64,000 nucleotides of DNA from Phycisphaeraceae bacterium (GTDB lineage: Bacteria > Planctomycetota > Phycisphaerae > Phycisphaerales > UBA1924), in assembly GCA_019636625.1 (NCBI GenBank), contig JAHBXE010000012.1, positions 60,258 through 124,257 of the forward strand, read 5' to 3'. The notes beneath the pieces are model-generated. The model made no database searches, was not told the origin of the DNA, and was given only the letters and a program-made list of their open reading frames with translations. Position numbers and translations under genes: made by a program. Positions 54,013 through 62,233 of the stretch are shown in pieces. Numbering within the stretch: position 1 is the first letter of the stretch; every line of letters starts with the position of its first letter.

Positions 54013-54305
54013 TCCGCGTCGGCCTTCCCTACCACCTCCGGAATCTCGCCAAGGTCGGACCCGAAGTCGAACTCGACGTCCCACCCCCCGTCACGATTCA
54101 CACGGTGCTGTCCGCCCTCGAATCCCGCTACCCCGTGCTCCGCGGCACCATCCGCGACCACGGCACGCTCCAGCGCCGCGCCTTCCTTCGCTACCACGCG
54201 TGCGGGAAGGACATCTCGTTTCAAGACCCCAATGCACCGCTCCCCGAAGCGGTGGCCTCGGGGAGCGAGCCTCTTCTCATTGTCGGCGCGGTGGCCGGCG
54301 GCTGA
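54009..54305 (+). CDS. MoaD/ThiS-like beta-grasp protein
   Basis: 98 residues, ending GAVAGG: the double-Gly tail that MoaD and ThiS use to carry sulfur as a thiocarboxylate after adenylation. The body [21 protein letters not shown] and [20 protein letters not shown] fits the beta-grasp ubiquitin-like fold. [16 protein letters not shown] is atypical for MoaD itself. Start overlaps the BNR gene by ATGA. No moaE, thiG or E1-like enzyme gene is nearby, so it may supply sulfur to a different pathway or act as a protein modifier. Confidence 0.75.
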   Translation: MIRVGLPYHLRNLAKVGPEVELDVPPPVTIHTVLSALESRYPVLRGTIRDHGTLQRRAFLRYHACGKDISFQDPNAPLPEAVASGSEPLLIVGAVAGG

Positions 54306-54310
54306 GCCTG

Positions 54311-55555
54311 CTACGGGCAGAACACGATCGCCTGGTTCAGGAAGCAGACGAAGTCGTTCGCGGTCAGCAGCGGGGTGCCGGTCGATTCATCGCAGTTGGC
54401 GTATGGGTGTCCCGCCGCGAACTTGTTCAGGAAACACATGAAGTCGTTGGCGGTGATCTTCGGAGTTCCCGTTGAGCCGTCGCAGTTGGCGTAGCACTGC
54501 GGCGTGAGCACCACCACCACGTTCCCGGTCTCGGCCGTGCCCACGCAGATGAGCTGCCCTTCATCGTTGATATCGCGGACTGAACTGATGAACGGATACC
54601 CGCCCGGGCGCTTGTCCACGCAGTTGTTCAGTTCGCGCAGCTTGGAGCCCAACTTGACCACCCCGACCTCGTGCGCGATCAGCCGGCCGCCGATCACGCC
54701 ATGGTTGTTGATCGCGTAGGCCCGCCACGTCTCGCCCACGATCGTGTACTCCGTCGCCGGGTCGGCCACGCCGTCGCCGTTGTCATCCTTGAACACGATG
54801 GCGACTTCGCCCAGCGTGGGATGCCCCACCGAAGCCGTCATCTGCCCGAGATCGTTCATCGCGAAGATGCGGGTGTAGGCGCCCGAACCGGTGATCGGCG
54901 GGAAGTTCGGCAGCGGCGACGCCGTGTACAACGGGGGGGCCGCAAAGAACGCCAGGTGCGTGAAGTCAGCGTGGCTATCCCCCGCGACCAGCCCGCCGGC
55001 GTTGATCCCCGTCACAATTGAGTTGGCGCAGGCCGTGTGGGCGATCTGGAAACCTCCCCCAAGGCCCGTGAACACCGCCGCCTTGCCGCACGGCCCACCC
55101 GGCACTTCCAATCCGTGCCCGCCAATGATGCCCGAAGCGTTGATCTTGGAAGCCAGCGCCCCCGTGTGCCACACCAGCGGCGTCGATCCCGTGGCCAGGT
55201 CCCACCGCGCCACGTTGTAAGCGTTGGGCGTGCCCGCCCGCCCGCAGACCTCCCCGGCGTTGTTGATGTCCTTTGCCTCCCCATATTCGCCGCCCAGCAT
55301 GTCCAGATAGTTGAACCCCGCCGGGTACCCATACTTCGCCACAGGCAGCCAGATGAACGGCTTGGTCTGCATGTTCGGCCCCCAGACCTCGCCCACCACC
55401 TCCCCGTGGTCGTTGATCCCGTTTCCGTTGATCCCCATCGACGTCGGCGCCGGTGGCACGATTTCCTGCATCGTGTACCACGTGGGTTGCGCCGCGGCGG
55501 TTCCCGCAAGCATGGTCATGGTCAGTAGGCTGGCGTTTCGGGCTGTCGTCTTCAT
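54311..55555 (-). CDS. Secreted HAF-repeat protein with C-terminal dockerin-like repeat pair
   Basis: 414 residues from the ATG at 55555 (AGGAG upstream). Signal peptide MKTTARNASLLTMTMLAGTAAA. HAF-type repeats follow (GNGINDHGEVVGEVWGP, DINNAGEVCGRAG, AINNHGVIGGRLI, DINDEGQLICVG), each an Ile-Asn-x2-Gly-x-hydrophobic-x-Gly strand-turn unit that likely builds a propeller. The C-terminal 60 residues are the dockerin-like pair CYANCDGSTGTPKITANDF and YANCDESTGTPLLTANDF, ending VFCP. Third dockerin-like protein in the window. Divergent from the sigma factor. Confidence 0.78.
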   Translation of the reverse strand: MKTTARNASLLTMTMLAGTAAAQPTWYTMQEIVPPAPTSMGINGNGINDHGEVVGEVWGPNMQTKPFIWLPVAKYGYPAGFNYLDMLGGEYGEAKDINNAGEVCGRAGTPNAYNVARWDLATGSTPLVWHTGALASKINASGIIGGHGLEVPGGPCGKAAVFTGLGGGFQIAHTACANSIVTGINAGGLVAGDSHADFTHLAFFAAPPLYTASPLPNFPPITGSGAYTRIFAMNDLGQMTASVGHPTLGEVAIVFKDDNGDGVADPATEYTIVGETWRAYAINNHGVIGGRLIAHEVGVVKLGSKLRELNNCVDKRPGGYPFISSVRDINDEGQLICVGTAETGNVVVVLTPQCYANCDGSTGTPKITANDFMCFLNKFAAGHPYANCDESTGTPLLTANDFVCFLNQAIVFCP

Positions 55556-55763
55556 GGCCTGCTCCTCTGCGAAATGCCCGACTCCCGGGCATCCACGTTC
55601 GCGACGCCCCGACAAACAACCCGCCAAAAAACCTGCATTCCCCGCGATGCTCGAGTTATTGGCCCCGACTTCGCATTGCCAGAAAGCCCGGGTTTCGGGA
55701 CAATGGGGCCGGGCGGCCAATCCGGTGCGCCCCATGTTTGACGCCACCCAAAGGCATGAGCCG

Positions 55764-56348
55764 ATGAGCGAGCCAGCCGGCCCAAACCAGGACGAGATCG
55801 CTCAACTCGCCGAACAGGCATCCAGCGGCAGCGCCTCCGCCGCGGAGCGCCTTTTCCCCATCGTGTACGACGAACTCCGGCGACTGGCCCAGGCTTGCCT
55901 GCGCTCGGAGCGCCCGGGTCACACACTCCAGGCCACCGCCCTCGTCCATGAGGCGTTCATGAAACTCGTCGGCCAGACCGCCGTGACCGTCAAGTCCAAG
56001 GCCCAGTTCATGTCCCTCGCCGCGCAGGCCATGCGACGGATCCTCGTCGACCACGCCCGCACCCGCAAACGCGAAAAACGTGGCGGGGGAGCGCCCGCCG
56101 TGTCGCTCTCTGATGCGATGGCGGAGTACGAACACCGGGCCATCGACCTCGAAGCCCTCGACGACGCCCTTGGGCAACTCGAGAAGATCGATCCTCAGAA
56201 GGTCCGCCTGGTCGAACTGCGTTTCTTCGGAGGCCTCACCATGGAAGATGCCGCGTCACTCCTTGGAATGTCCCTCCGTTCCGCCGAGCGCGAGTGGACC
56301 ACCGTTCGAGCATGGCTCCGCGAGAAAATCAGGGAGTCCGCCCAGTGA
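55764..56348 (+). CDS. ECF-type RNA polymerase sigma factor (TIGR02999-like)
   Basis: 194 residues from ATG 55764 (AAAGG upstream; an ATG at 55734 is the alternative). Region 2: AERLFPIVYDELRRLAQACL and GHTLQATALVHEAFMKL; the conserved KAQFMSLAAQAMRRILVDHARTRKREKRGG; region 4: LVELRFFGGLTMEDAASLLG. This is the ECF subfamily prominent in Planctomycetota and Acidobacteriota, often coupled to a kinase. No anti-sigma factor or SnoaL extension here. Stop overlaps the kinase start (GTGA), so they are cotranslated. Confidence 0.93.
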   Translation: MSEPAGPNQDEIAQLAEQASSGSASAAERLFPIVYDELRRLAQACLRSERPGHTLQATALVHEAFMKLVGQTAVTVKSKAQFMSLAAQAMRRILVDHARTRKREKRGGGAPAVSLSDAMAEYEHRAIDLEALDDALGQLEKIDPQKVRLVELRFFGGLTMEDAASLLGMSLRSAEREWTTVRAWLREKIRESAQ

Positions 56349-59047
56349 TCACCAACGCCGAAACCTGGCTTCAAGCCGAACGGCTGTTCCACGCCGCGCT
56401 GGAACTTGACCCGGCGGGGCGCTCGGGATTCCTCGACTCCGCGTGCCTCGGCGACGGCGAACTGCGACGCAGCGTCGAAACCCTGCTCCGCGGCCATGAA
56501 TCCGCCGGCGACGACTTCATGTCTCCGCCGGAGGTCACGGTTCCCGAACCCGCCATCCCGCCAGGCATCGGCAAGTACCGCGTGGTCCGCCTGATCGCCT
56601 CGGGCGGCATGGGCTCCGTCTACGAGGCACTTCAAGACTCACCGGCGCGAACGGTCGCGATAAAGGTGGTGAGAACTCCATGGGCGTCCGCCCCCGAGCT
56701 CCACCGCTTCACGCAAGAAGCGCAGATTCTCGCCCGTCTCAACCACCCCGGCATCGCCAAGGTTTTTGAAGCCGGCGTCTTTCAGAGCGGCACTGCGAGC
56801 CTGCCCTTCATCGCGCTCGAGTACATCGGCGATGCAACTCCAATCACGACGTTCGCCGCCGCCCTTTCCATTCCCGCGAAACTCCAACTCTTCGCGCAGG
56901 TCTGCGACGCCATTCACCACGGGCATCAGCGCGGCGTGATCCACCGCGACCTCAAGCCCCAGAACATCCTCGTCCGCCCGGACGGACATCCCATCGTCAT
57001 CGACTTTGGCATCGCTCGCCTCATCGAAGCTCCCAGCAACACCCGTCACACCGTCACCGGCCAGTTCATCGGCACCCTGAGCTACACCAGCCCGGAGCAG
57101 GCCGAGGGCGACCCCGACCTCCTCGACATCCGCGCGGATGTCTACTCGCTCGGGGCGGTTCTGTACGAGCTTGTCTGCGGTCGCCCGCCGATCGAAGTCG
57201 ACGGCATGAACCTCTTCGAAGCCGTCCAGCGGATTCGATCCATCGTTCCGCCGACACCTCGCTCCCTCGCCCCCGAAGTCGACCGCGACCTTGAGACCAT
57301 CATCCTCACCGCCCTGGCCAAGGACCGGTCACGCCGATACTCCTCCGTCGCTTCCCTGGTTGACGACCTGCATCGCTACGGCCGCCACGAGCCAATCTCC
57401 GCGCGGCCGGCCACCGCCGCCTACCACGCGCGGATGTTCATTCGCCGCCATCGAACGCTCGCGACCGGGGCCGCCATTGCCGCCGCGGGCCTGGCCCTCG
57501 GTACCGCCGGCGCGATGTGGCAGGCGGACACAGCCCGCGACGAGCGCGACAGGGCACGCCTCGCGGAGCTACGCGCGATCAACGAGTCCGACGCCGCCAA
57601 ACGGGTCGCCGCGTGCCTCGAATCCTCCATCGCCGCCCTCGATCCGGCCGGCATCACGCCGGAGGCATCTCGAGCGATCATGCTCTCCACCAGCGCCAAC
57701 GTTATCGATCGGGAGCTGACCGCGCAGCCCATCACCAAGGCCCGTCTCCTGCGCCACCTCGCCACGGCGTACGCCAACCTTGGGCTCCCCGATCGAGCCA
57801 AGTCTCTGTTTCAGGGCGCCCTTCACAACTTCGACAGGGCGGGCATCGAGCCGTCAGCCCTGGTTGGCCTTCGCGCCCAGTTGGCCACCGCGTGCATGGA
57901 AACCGCCGACTTCGAAGAGGCCGAGCGTCAGGCCCGTCTCATTCTCGCCGTCGAATCCAGCCCCGCCACCGCCGAGGCCCGCACATCCGCGGGCACAACC
58001 ATCGCCAGGATGCTGCGTGCCAAGGGAGAGCACGAACAGGCGAAGCAGGCCGCGCAGTCCGCCGTCGCCGAGTCCCTCCAGTACGGCTACCACCGCATGG
58101 CCGCCCGATTCGCCTTCGGCGAGGCGCTCGAAGCCGCCGGCAACCTCGTCGAATCGAGGAAGCAGTTCGAGGCCGCCGTTGCCGAGTCCTCATCCCTTCT
58201 CGAAAGGGTGGAGGCCGGCTTTGCCCTGTCTCGTTTCGACCGCCGCCACGGTCGAAACGATGCCGCCAACGCCGCCTTCGCCGCGGCACTCGCCGACTGG
58301 AAGGTCATCACGCGGATCCCCACCTCCCACGGCGCCGCCCTGTCGCGGCGGCTTGCCTTGGACTCCCTCACCGACGCCTCGTGGGACGCCGCTGCCGTGT
58401 TCCTGGCCGACGCCATCCAGCAAACCAGCGATGTGTATTCGCCCACCCACCCGGATGTGGGCCTGCTGAGCATGCGCCTGGGCGAAGCCCTCCAGATGCT
58501 GAACCGCCCTGCCGAAGCGGCCTCCGCGTACCGCGCCGCCGTGACCGCCCTTCGCCGCAGCGTCGGCGATGAACACCCCGATGTCGGCGCCGCGCTCTTC
58601 CACCTCGCCCGCCTCGCGGTCTCCACCGCCGACAGCGAAACGCTCGACTTTGTCCGCCGCGAGTCCGCCCCGCTTGTCAAGACCGCCCAAACACTGCCTA
58701 CCGACCACCCGCACCGGAGCGGCCTCCTGCTTTTGCAGGGCTTTCTCGAGATGCACACCGGCGACCCACTCGCCGCCGAAGCCCCGCTCCGCGAGTGCAT
58801 CGCCATCCGTCAGCGCACGGTGGGGCCGGACCACCGCATCACCGCCTACGCCCAGACCGTCCTCGGCGAGTGCCTCGCCCGACAGGGTCGCTTCGAGGAG
58901 GCCGAGGCGAGGCTCGTGATGTACGTTCCCCGCGTCGAAGCCAAGTACATCCCCGGAAGCTTCATGAGCGCCGAATCTCGCCAGCGACTCGTGCAGATGT
59001 ACCTGGCATGGGGAAGGCCGGACCAGGCCGAAGCCGCAAGACGCTGA
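56345..59047 (+). CDS. Transmembrane Ser/Thr protein kinase with C-terminal TPR domain
   Basis: 900 residues, GTG start in a GTGA overlap. Residues about 77-340 are a Hanks-type kinase: LIASGGMGSVYEALQ (Gly loop), VAIKVVR (Lys), HRDLKPQNILV (His200, Asp202), VIDFGIARLI (DFG), TSPEQAEG and DVYSLGAVLYEL. An N-terminal helical segment (WLQAERLFHAALELDPAGR) occurs before it, as in related planctomycete kinases. One transmembrane helix at about 371-393. Residues about 430-900 are TPR-rich (LLRHLATAYANLGLPDRAKS, LGEALQMLNRPAEAASAY). Predicted to sense an extracellular or envelope signal and control the cotranslated sigma factor by phosphorylation; the direction of that control is inferred. Confidence 0.92.
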   Translation: MITNAETWLQAERLFHAALELDPAGRSGFLDSACLGDGELRRSVETLLRGHESAGDDFMSPPEVTVPEPAIPPGIGKYRVVRLIASGGMGSVYEALQDSPARTVAIKVVRTPWASAPELHRFTQEAQILARLNHPGIAKVFEAGVFQSGTASLPFIALEYIGDATPITTFAAALSIPAKLQLFAQVCDAIHHGHQRGVIHRDLKPQNILVRPDGHPIVIDFGIARLIEAPSNTRHTVTGQFIGTLSYTSPEQAEGDPDLLDIRADVYSLGAVLYELVCGRPPIEVDGMNLFEAVQRIRSIVPPTPRSLAPEVDRDLETIILTALAKDRSRRYSSVASLVDDLHRYGRHEPISARPATAAYHARMFIRRHRTLATGAAIAAAGLALGTAGAMWQADTARDERDRARLAELRAINESDAAKRVAACLESSIAALDPAGITPEASRAIMLSTSANVIDRELTAQPITKARLLRHLATAYANLGLPDRAKSLFQGALHNFDRAGIEPSALVGLRAQLATACMETADFEEAERQARLILAVESSPATAEARTSAGTTIARMLRAKGEHEQAKQAAQSAVAESLQYGYHRMAARFAFGEALEAAGNLVESRKQFEAAVAESSSLLERVEAGFALSRFDRRHGRNDAANAAFAAALADWKVITRIPTSHGAALSRRLALDSLTDASWDAAAVFLADAIQQTSDVYSPTHPDVGLLSMRLGEALQMLNRPAEAASAYRAAVTALRRSVGDEHPDVGAALFHLARLAVSTADSETLDFVRRESAPLVKTAQTLPTDHPHRSGLLLLQGFLEMHTGDPLAAEAPLRECIAIRQRTVGPDHRITAYAQTVLGECLARQGRFEEAEARLVMYVPRVEAKYIPGSFMSAESRQRLVQMYLAWGRPDQAEAARR

Positions 59048-59109
59048 GGCGGAGTCGAAACGGCCGACGGCGACGATCGACCGACCGCAATGAACGCATA
59101 CCGTTGCCC

Positions 59110-59658
59110 ATGGGCCAACCACGAATCGAAGTTGACGACGCCGCACGGCAGTTCATTGCAAAGCAACACCTCTTCTTCGTCGCCACCGCCCCCGCCAACG
59201 GCCACATCAATCTCTCCCCAAAGGGCCTCGACTCTTTCCGCGTTCTCACCCCGCGACAGGTCGCCTACGCCGACTACACCGGCAGCGGCGTCGAAACCAT
59301 CGCCCACCTGCGTGAGAACGGCCGCATCACCATCATGTTCTGCTCCTTCCAAGGCAGCCCGAACATCCTTCGGCTCTACGGAACCGGTCGCGCCGTCGAA
59401 CCTGCCGACCCGGAGTTCCAGGCCCTCGCGGCAAGAGTTCCCACCGGCCCCGGCCTCCGAGCGTTCATCGTTGTCGACGTCACGCGGGTGACCGATTCCT
59501 GCGGCTTTGGCGTGCCCCTCTACGAGTACAAGGGCGAACGCGACCAGCTCCGCGGCTGGGCCGAGAAAAAGGGCGAGGGCGGCGTTCTCGACTACCAGCG
59601 GAAGAAGAACGGCCTGAGCCTCGACGGGCTGGCGGGACTCCGCTCCGTCACCCCCTGA
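59110..59658 (+). CDS. Pyridoxamine 5'-phosphate oxidase-like flavin-binding family protein
   Basis: 182 residues. Split-barrel flavin-binding fold: DAARQFIAKQHLFFVATAPAN, INLSPKGLDSFRVL, VETIAHLRENGRITIMFCSF and RLYGTGRAVE. It lacks the full PdxH residue set and is nearer to the general PNPOx-like/general stress group, so it may be an oxidoreductase or FMN/F420 carrier. FCSFQGSPNILRLYG is the conserved dimer and cofactor segment. No ribosome site of note precedes the ATG. Not evidently linked to its neighbours. Confidence 0.8.
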   Translation: MGQPRIEVDDAARQFIAKQHLFFVATAPANGHINLSPKGLDSFRVLTPRQVAYADYTGSGVETIAHLRENGRITIMFCSFQGSPNILRLYGTGRAVEPADPEFQALAARVPTGPGLRAFIVVDVTRVTDSCGFGVPLYEYKGERDQLRGWAEKKGEGGVLDYQRKKNGLSLDGLAGLRSVTP

Positions 59659-59661
59659 CCA

Positions 59662-61431
59662 TCACGCGCGCCGCTCGTCCGCCTCGCACACCCGCAGGTC
59701 CCCAAGTTCCGGCTCCACACGGCTCGTCCCATTCCAGGTCGAGATCCGCGGCGAAACCACCGCCTCCACCTCCATCCCCGCCGCGAGCAACTCCTTCCGC
59801 TCTCCCCAGTTCCACGCCACCACCCGCACCATGGCGCCCGAGCGCACGCACTTGAGCAGAAGCTTCAGGTGCGCCCCCGTCGCCCCCAGTACCTGCGGTC
59901 GGTCCGCGAGTTTGGCCCCGACCAGCCGGATGCGCGGCCGCGGGTTCCCCTGTCCAAAGGGCGCCAACTTCTCCAGTTCTCGCACCGACTCCATCGAAAG
60001 CTCTCCAACGCCCGCATCGCAATCCACACTCAGGCTCGGTGTGAGTTGCTCATCCGCGATAGCCGCCGCTTCCGCCGCGAAAGCCTCGACAAATGCCTCC
60101 AGGTTTCGCTCGTCGAGGCGAAGCCCCGCGGCCATCGCATGTCCCCCGTAGGTGCTCAGGTGCGCCGCGCACCTCGCCAACGCTCCATGAAGATCAAACC
60201 CCTCGATCGACCGACCGGACCCCCTGCACTCGCCATCCACCCTCGTCATCAGGATCGTCGGCCGACAGAACCTTTCCACCAGCCGCGAGCACACGATCCC
60301 AACCACCCCAATGTGCCACTCCTCATGGGCCAGCACGATCGCCCGCCGCCCGCTCCCCGTCATCCCCGATTCCTCCGCCATCTGCGCCGCCTGCTCCGCG
60401 ATCCTCCGTTCCGTCGCCCGACGCTCATCATTGAGCTTCGTCAGGTTCCGCGCAATCTCCTCCGCCCGAGCGCCCGACGCCGTGGTAAACAACTCAACAG
60501 CTTCCGCCGCGTGCCCCATCCGTCCGCACGCATTCAGCCGCGGCCCCAGAACAAACCCGACCTGCTCCTCCCCGACGTTCTCCCCGGCAAGCCCCGAAGC
60601 CTCCACCAGGGCCTTGAGCCCCGCGATCGGCGAGTGCTTGATCCGTCCAAGCCCAAACGCCGCCAGCACCCGGTTCTCCCCGTGCAGCGGCACAATGTCC
60701 GCGATCGTCCCCAGCGCCGCGAATGCCAGCAGATCCAACAACACCTTCCGCAACGCCGGCGAGACCTTCGAGCCCCCGCTCTGCAGCGCCGCCAGCCTCC
60801 ACGCCAGCTTGTACGCGACCCCAGCGCCGGACAACTCGCCAAACGGGTACGCGGCTCCCGGCCGCCGCGGATGGATGACCGCCATCGCCGGCGGCAGATG
60901 TGCTTCGTTCTCCGGCGGCGCGTGGTGATCCGTGATGATCAGATCCACACCCGCCCGTCGCGCCGTCTCCGCCGGCTCCACCGCCGTCACGCCGCAGTCC
61001 ACCGATACGATGACCCTTGCTCCTTCCGACGCGAGCTGCTCGATCGCCCCCGAGTTGAGCCCGTACCCCTCGTCGATACGGTGGGGCACGTAGGTGAGCA
61101 CGTCCGCATCCGGCGCCATCGCCTTGAACACGTGGTAGAGAATCGCCGTCGCCGTCACGCCATCCACGTCGTAGTCGCCATAGATCGCGATCCGTTCCCT
61201 GCGTGACAGCGCTTCGAGGATTCGTTCCGCCCCAACGTCCATGTCCCCCAGCAGCGACGGTTCATGCAGCTGCAGCAGCGTTGGGTTCAGGAAGGCCCGG
61301 ATCTCCTCCCCATCCACAATCCCCCGTGCCGCCATCACCCTTTCCACCAAGGTTCCCGCCGCGGGCTGCTCCCTCCGGGGGCGCCACATCTTCATCAATC
61401 CGCGTCGGTATGGCCGAGCCTGCTGATTCAT
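59662..61431 (-). CDS. recJ: Single-stranded-DNA-specific exonuclease RecJ
   Basis: 589 residues from the ATG at 61431 (GGAG 5 bp upstream). 5'-3' ssDNA exonuclease for recombination and mismatch repair. DHH-family motifs: RIAIYGDYDVDGVTATAIL (motif I), VIVSVDCGVTAVE (II), DLIITDHHAP (III, the DHH), SGAGVAYKLAWRL and FGLGRIKHSP, then the DHHA1 region VGIVCSRLVERFCRPTILM and YGGHAMAAGLRL. A C-terminal OB-fold region (PFGQGNPRPRIRLVGA) is present. Length is standard. Converges with the PNPOx-like gene at 3 bp. Confidence 0.95.
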   Translation of the reverse strand: MNQQARPYRRGLMKMWRPRREQPAAGTLVERVMAARGIVDGEEIRAFLNPTLLQLHEPSLLGDMDVGAERILEALSRRERIAIYGDYDVDGVTATAILYHVFKAMAPDADVLTYVPHRIDEGYGLNSGAIEQLASEGARVIVSVDCGVTAVEPAETARRAGVDLIITDHHAPPENEAHLPPAMAVIHPRRPGAAYPFGELSGAGVAYKLAWRLAALQSGGSKVSPALRKVLLDLLAFAALGTIADIVPLHGENRVLAAFGLGRIKHSPIAGLKALVEASGLAGENVGEEQVGFVLGPRLNACGRMGHAAEAVELFTTASGARAEEIARNLTKLNDERRATERRIAEQAAQMAEESGMTGSGRRAIVLAHEEWHIGVVGIVCSRLVERFCRPTILMTRVDGECRGSGRSIEGFDLHGALARCAAHLSTYGGHAMAAGLRLDERNLEAFVEAFAAEAAAIADEQLTPSLSVDCDAGVGELSMESVRELEKLAPFGQGNPRPRIRLVGAKLADRPQVLGATGAHLKLLLKCVRSGAMVRVVAWNWGERKELLAAGMEVEAVVSPRISTWNGTSRVEPELGDLRVCEADERRA

Positions 61432-61618
61432 TGGCACTCCATCGCCCGTGACCCAACGCACCCCCGCGCAGCGCCTTCAACCTTGCCCCATCTTTCCTCC
61501 CTCGCCCGCTTCGAACCCCGAGATCTGCATGCTGGGCGACACCGGGAAGGACTGCGGGCGGCAAGGGCGCGGCGCTCCCTACGCCCGTAGACTATCACCA
61601 CTCCCAAGGGGCCAACGG

Positions 61619-62209
61619 ATGGTCAAGCTCAACCGCATCTATACCCGAACCGGCGACGACGGCACCACCGGCCTTGGCACCGGGGGCCGAACCCCCAAGG
61701 ACAGCCTCCGAGTCGAGGCCTATGGGGAAGTGGACGAAGCCAACGCCACCCTCGGTCTTGCCGCTGTCCAATGTGAACGGACCCCCGGCTCCCCGCTCGC
61801 CGATCTGCTCAAGCGCATCCAGCAGGACATGTTCGACCTGGGCGCAGACCTCTGCGTGCCCATCGAACCGGATGAAAAGCCGGGATCCCGCCTCCGCATT
61901 GTGCCCGAACAGACCGCGCGGCTCGAATCCCTCATCGACCAGTTCAATGAAGGCCTGACTCCACTCACCAGCTTCGTCCTCCCCGGTGGTACCCCGGCCG
62001 CCGCCGCCCTGCACCTCGCGCGAACCACGGTCCGCCGGGCGGAGCGACGCCTCGTCACCCTTCAGCGGGCCGAGCCGACCAGGACAAGTCCTGAAACCGT
62101 CAAGTATCTGAACCGGCTCAGCGATCTCCTGTTTGTCCTTGCCCGGGTCGCCAACGACAATGGGGCCGGGGATGTTCTCTGGGTTCCCGGGGCCAACCGG
62201 CCGAAGTAG
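61619..62209 (+). CDS. PduO-type ATP:cob(I)alamin adenosyltransferase
   Basis: 196 residues. Adenosylates reduced cobalamin to coenzyme B12. Landmarks: IYTRTGDDGTTGLGTGGR at the N-terminus (ATP-binding), RVEAYGEVDEANATLG, FVLPGGTPAAAALHLARTTVRRAER (the Arg/Glu helices of the trimer) and VKYLNRLSDLLFVLAR. Length is normal. No cobalamin riboswitch could be recognised in the 187 bp upstream, and no B12-dependent mutase is nearby in the window. Confidence 0.93.
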   Translation: MVKLNRIYTRTGDDGTTGLGTGGRTPKDSLRVEAYGEVDEANATLGLAAVQCERTPGSPLADLLKRIQQDMFDLGADLCVPIEPDEKPGSRLRIVPEQTARLESLIDQFNEGLTPLTSFVLPGGTPAAAALHLARTTVRRAERRLVTLQRAEPTRTSPETVKYLNRLSDLLFVLARVANDNGAGDVLWVPGANRPK

Positions 62210-62233
62210 GGCCGACGTATTCCAGGATCGAGC

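Noticed and set aside
61432..61618. Possible cobalamin riboswitch upstream of the adenosyltransferase
   Set aside because: No B12-box (GCCACTG-type) or matching fold could be found in the leader.
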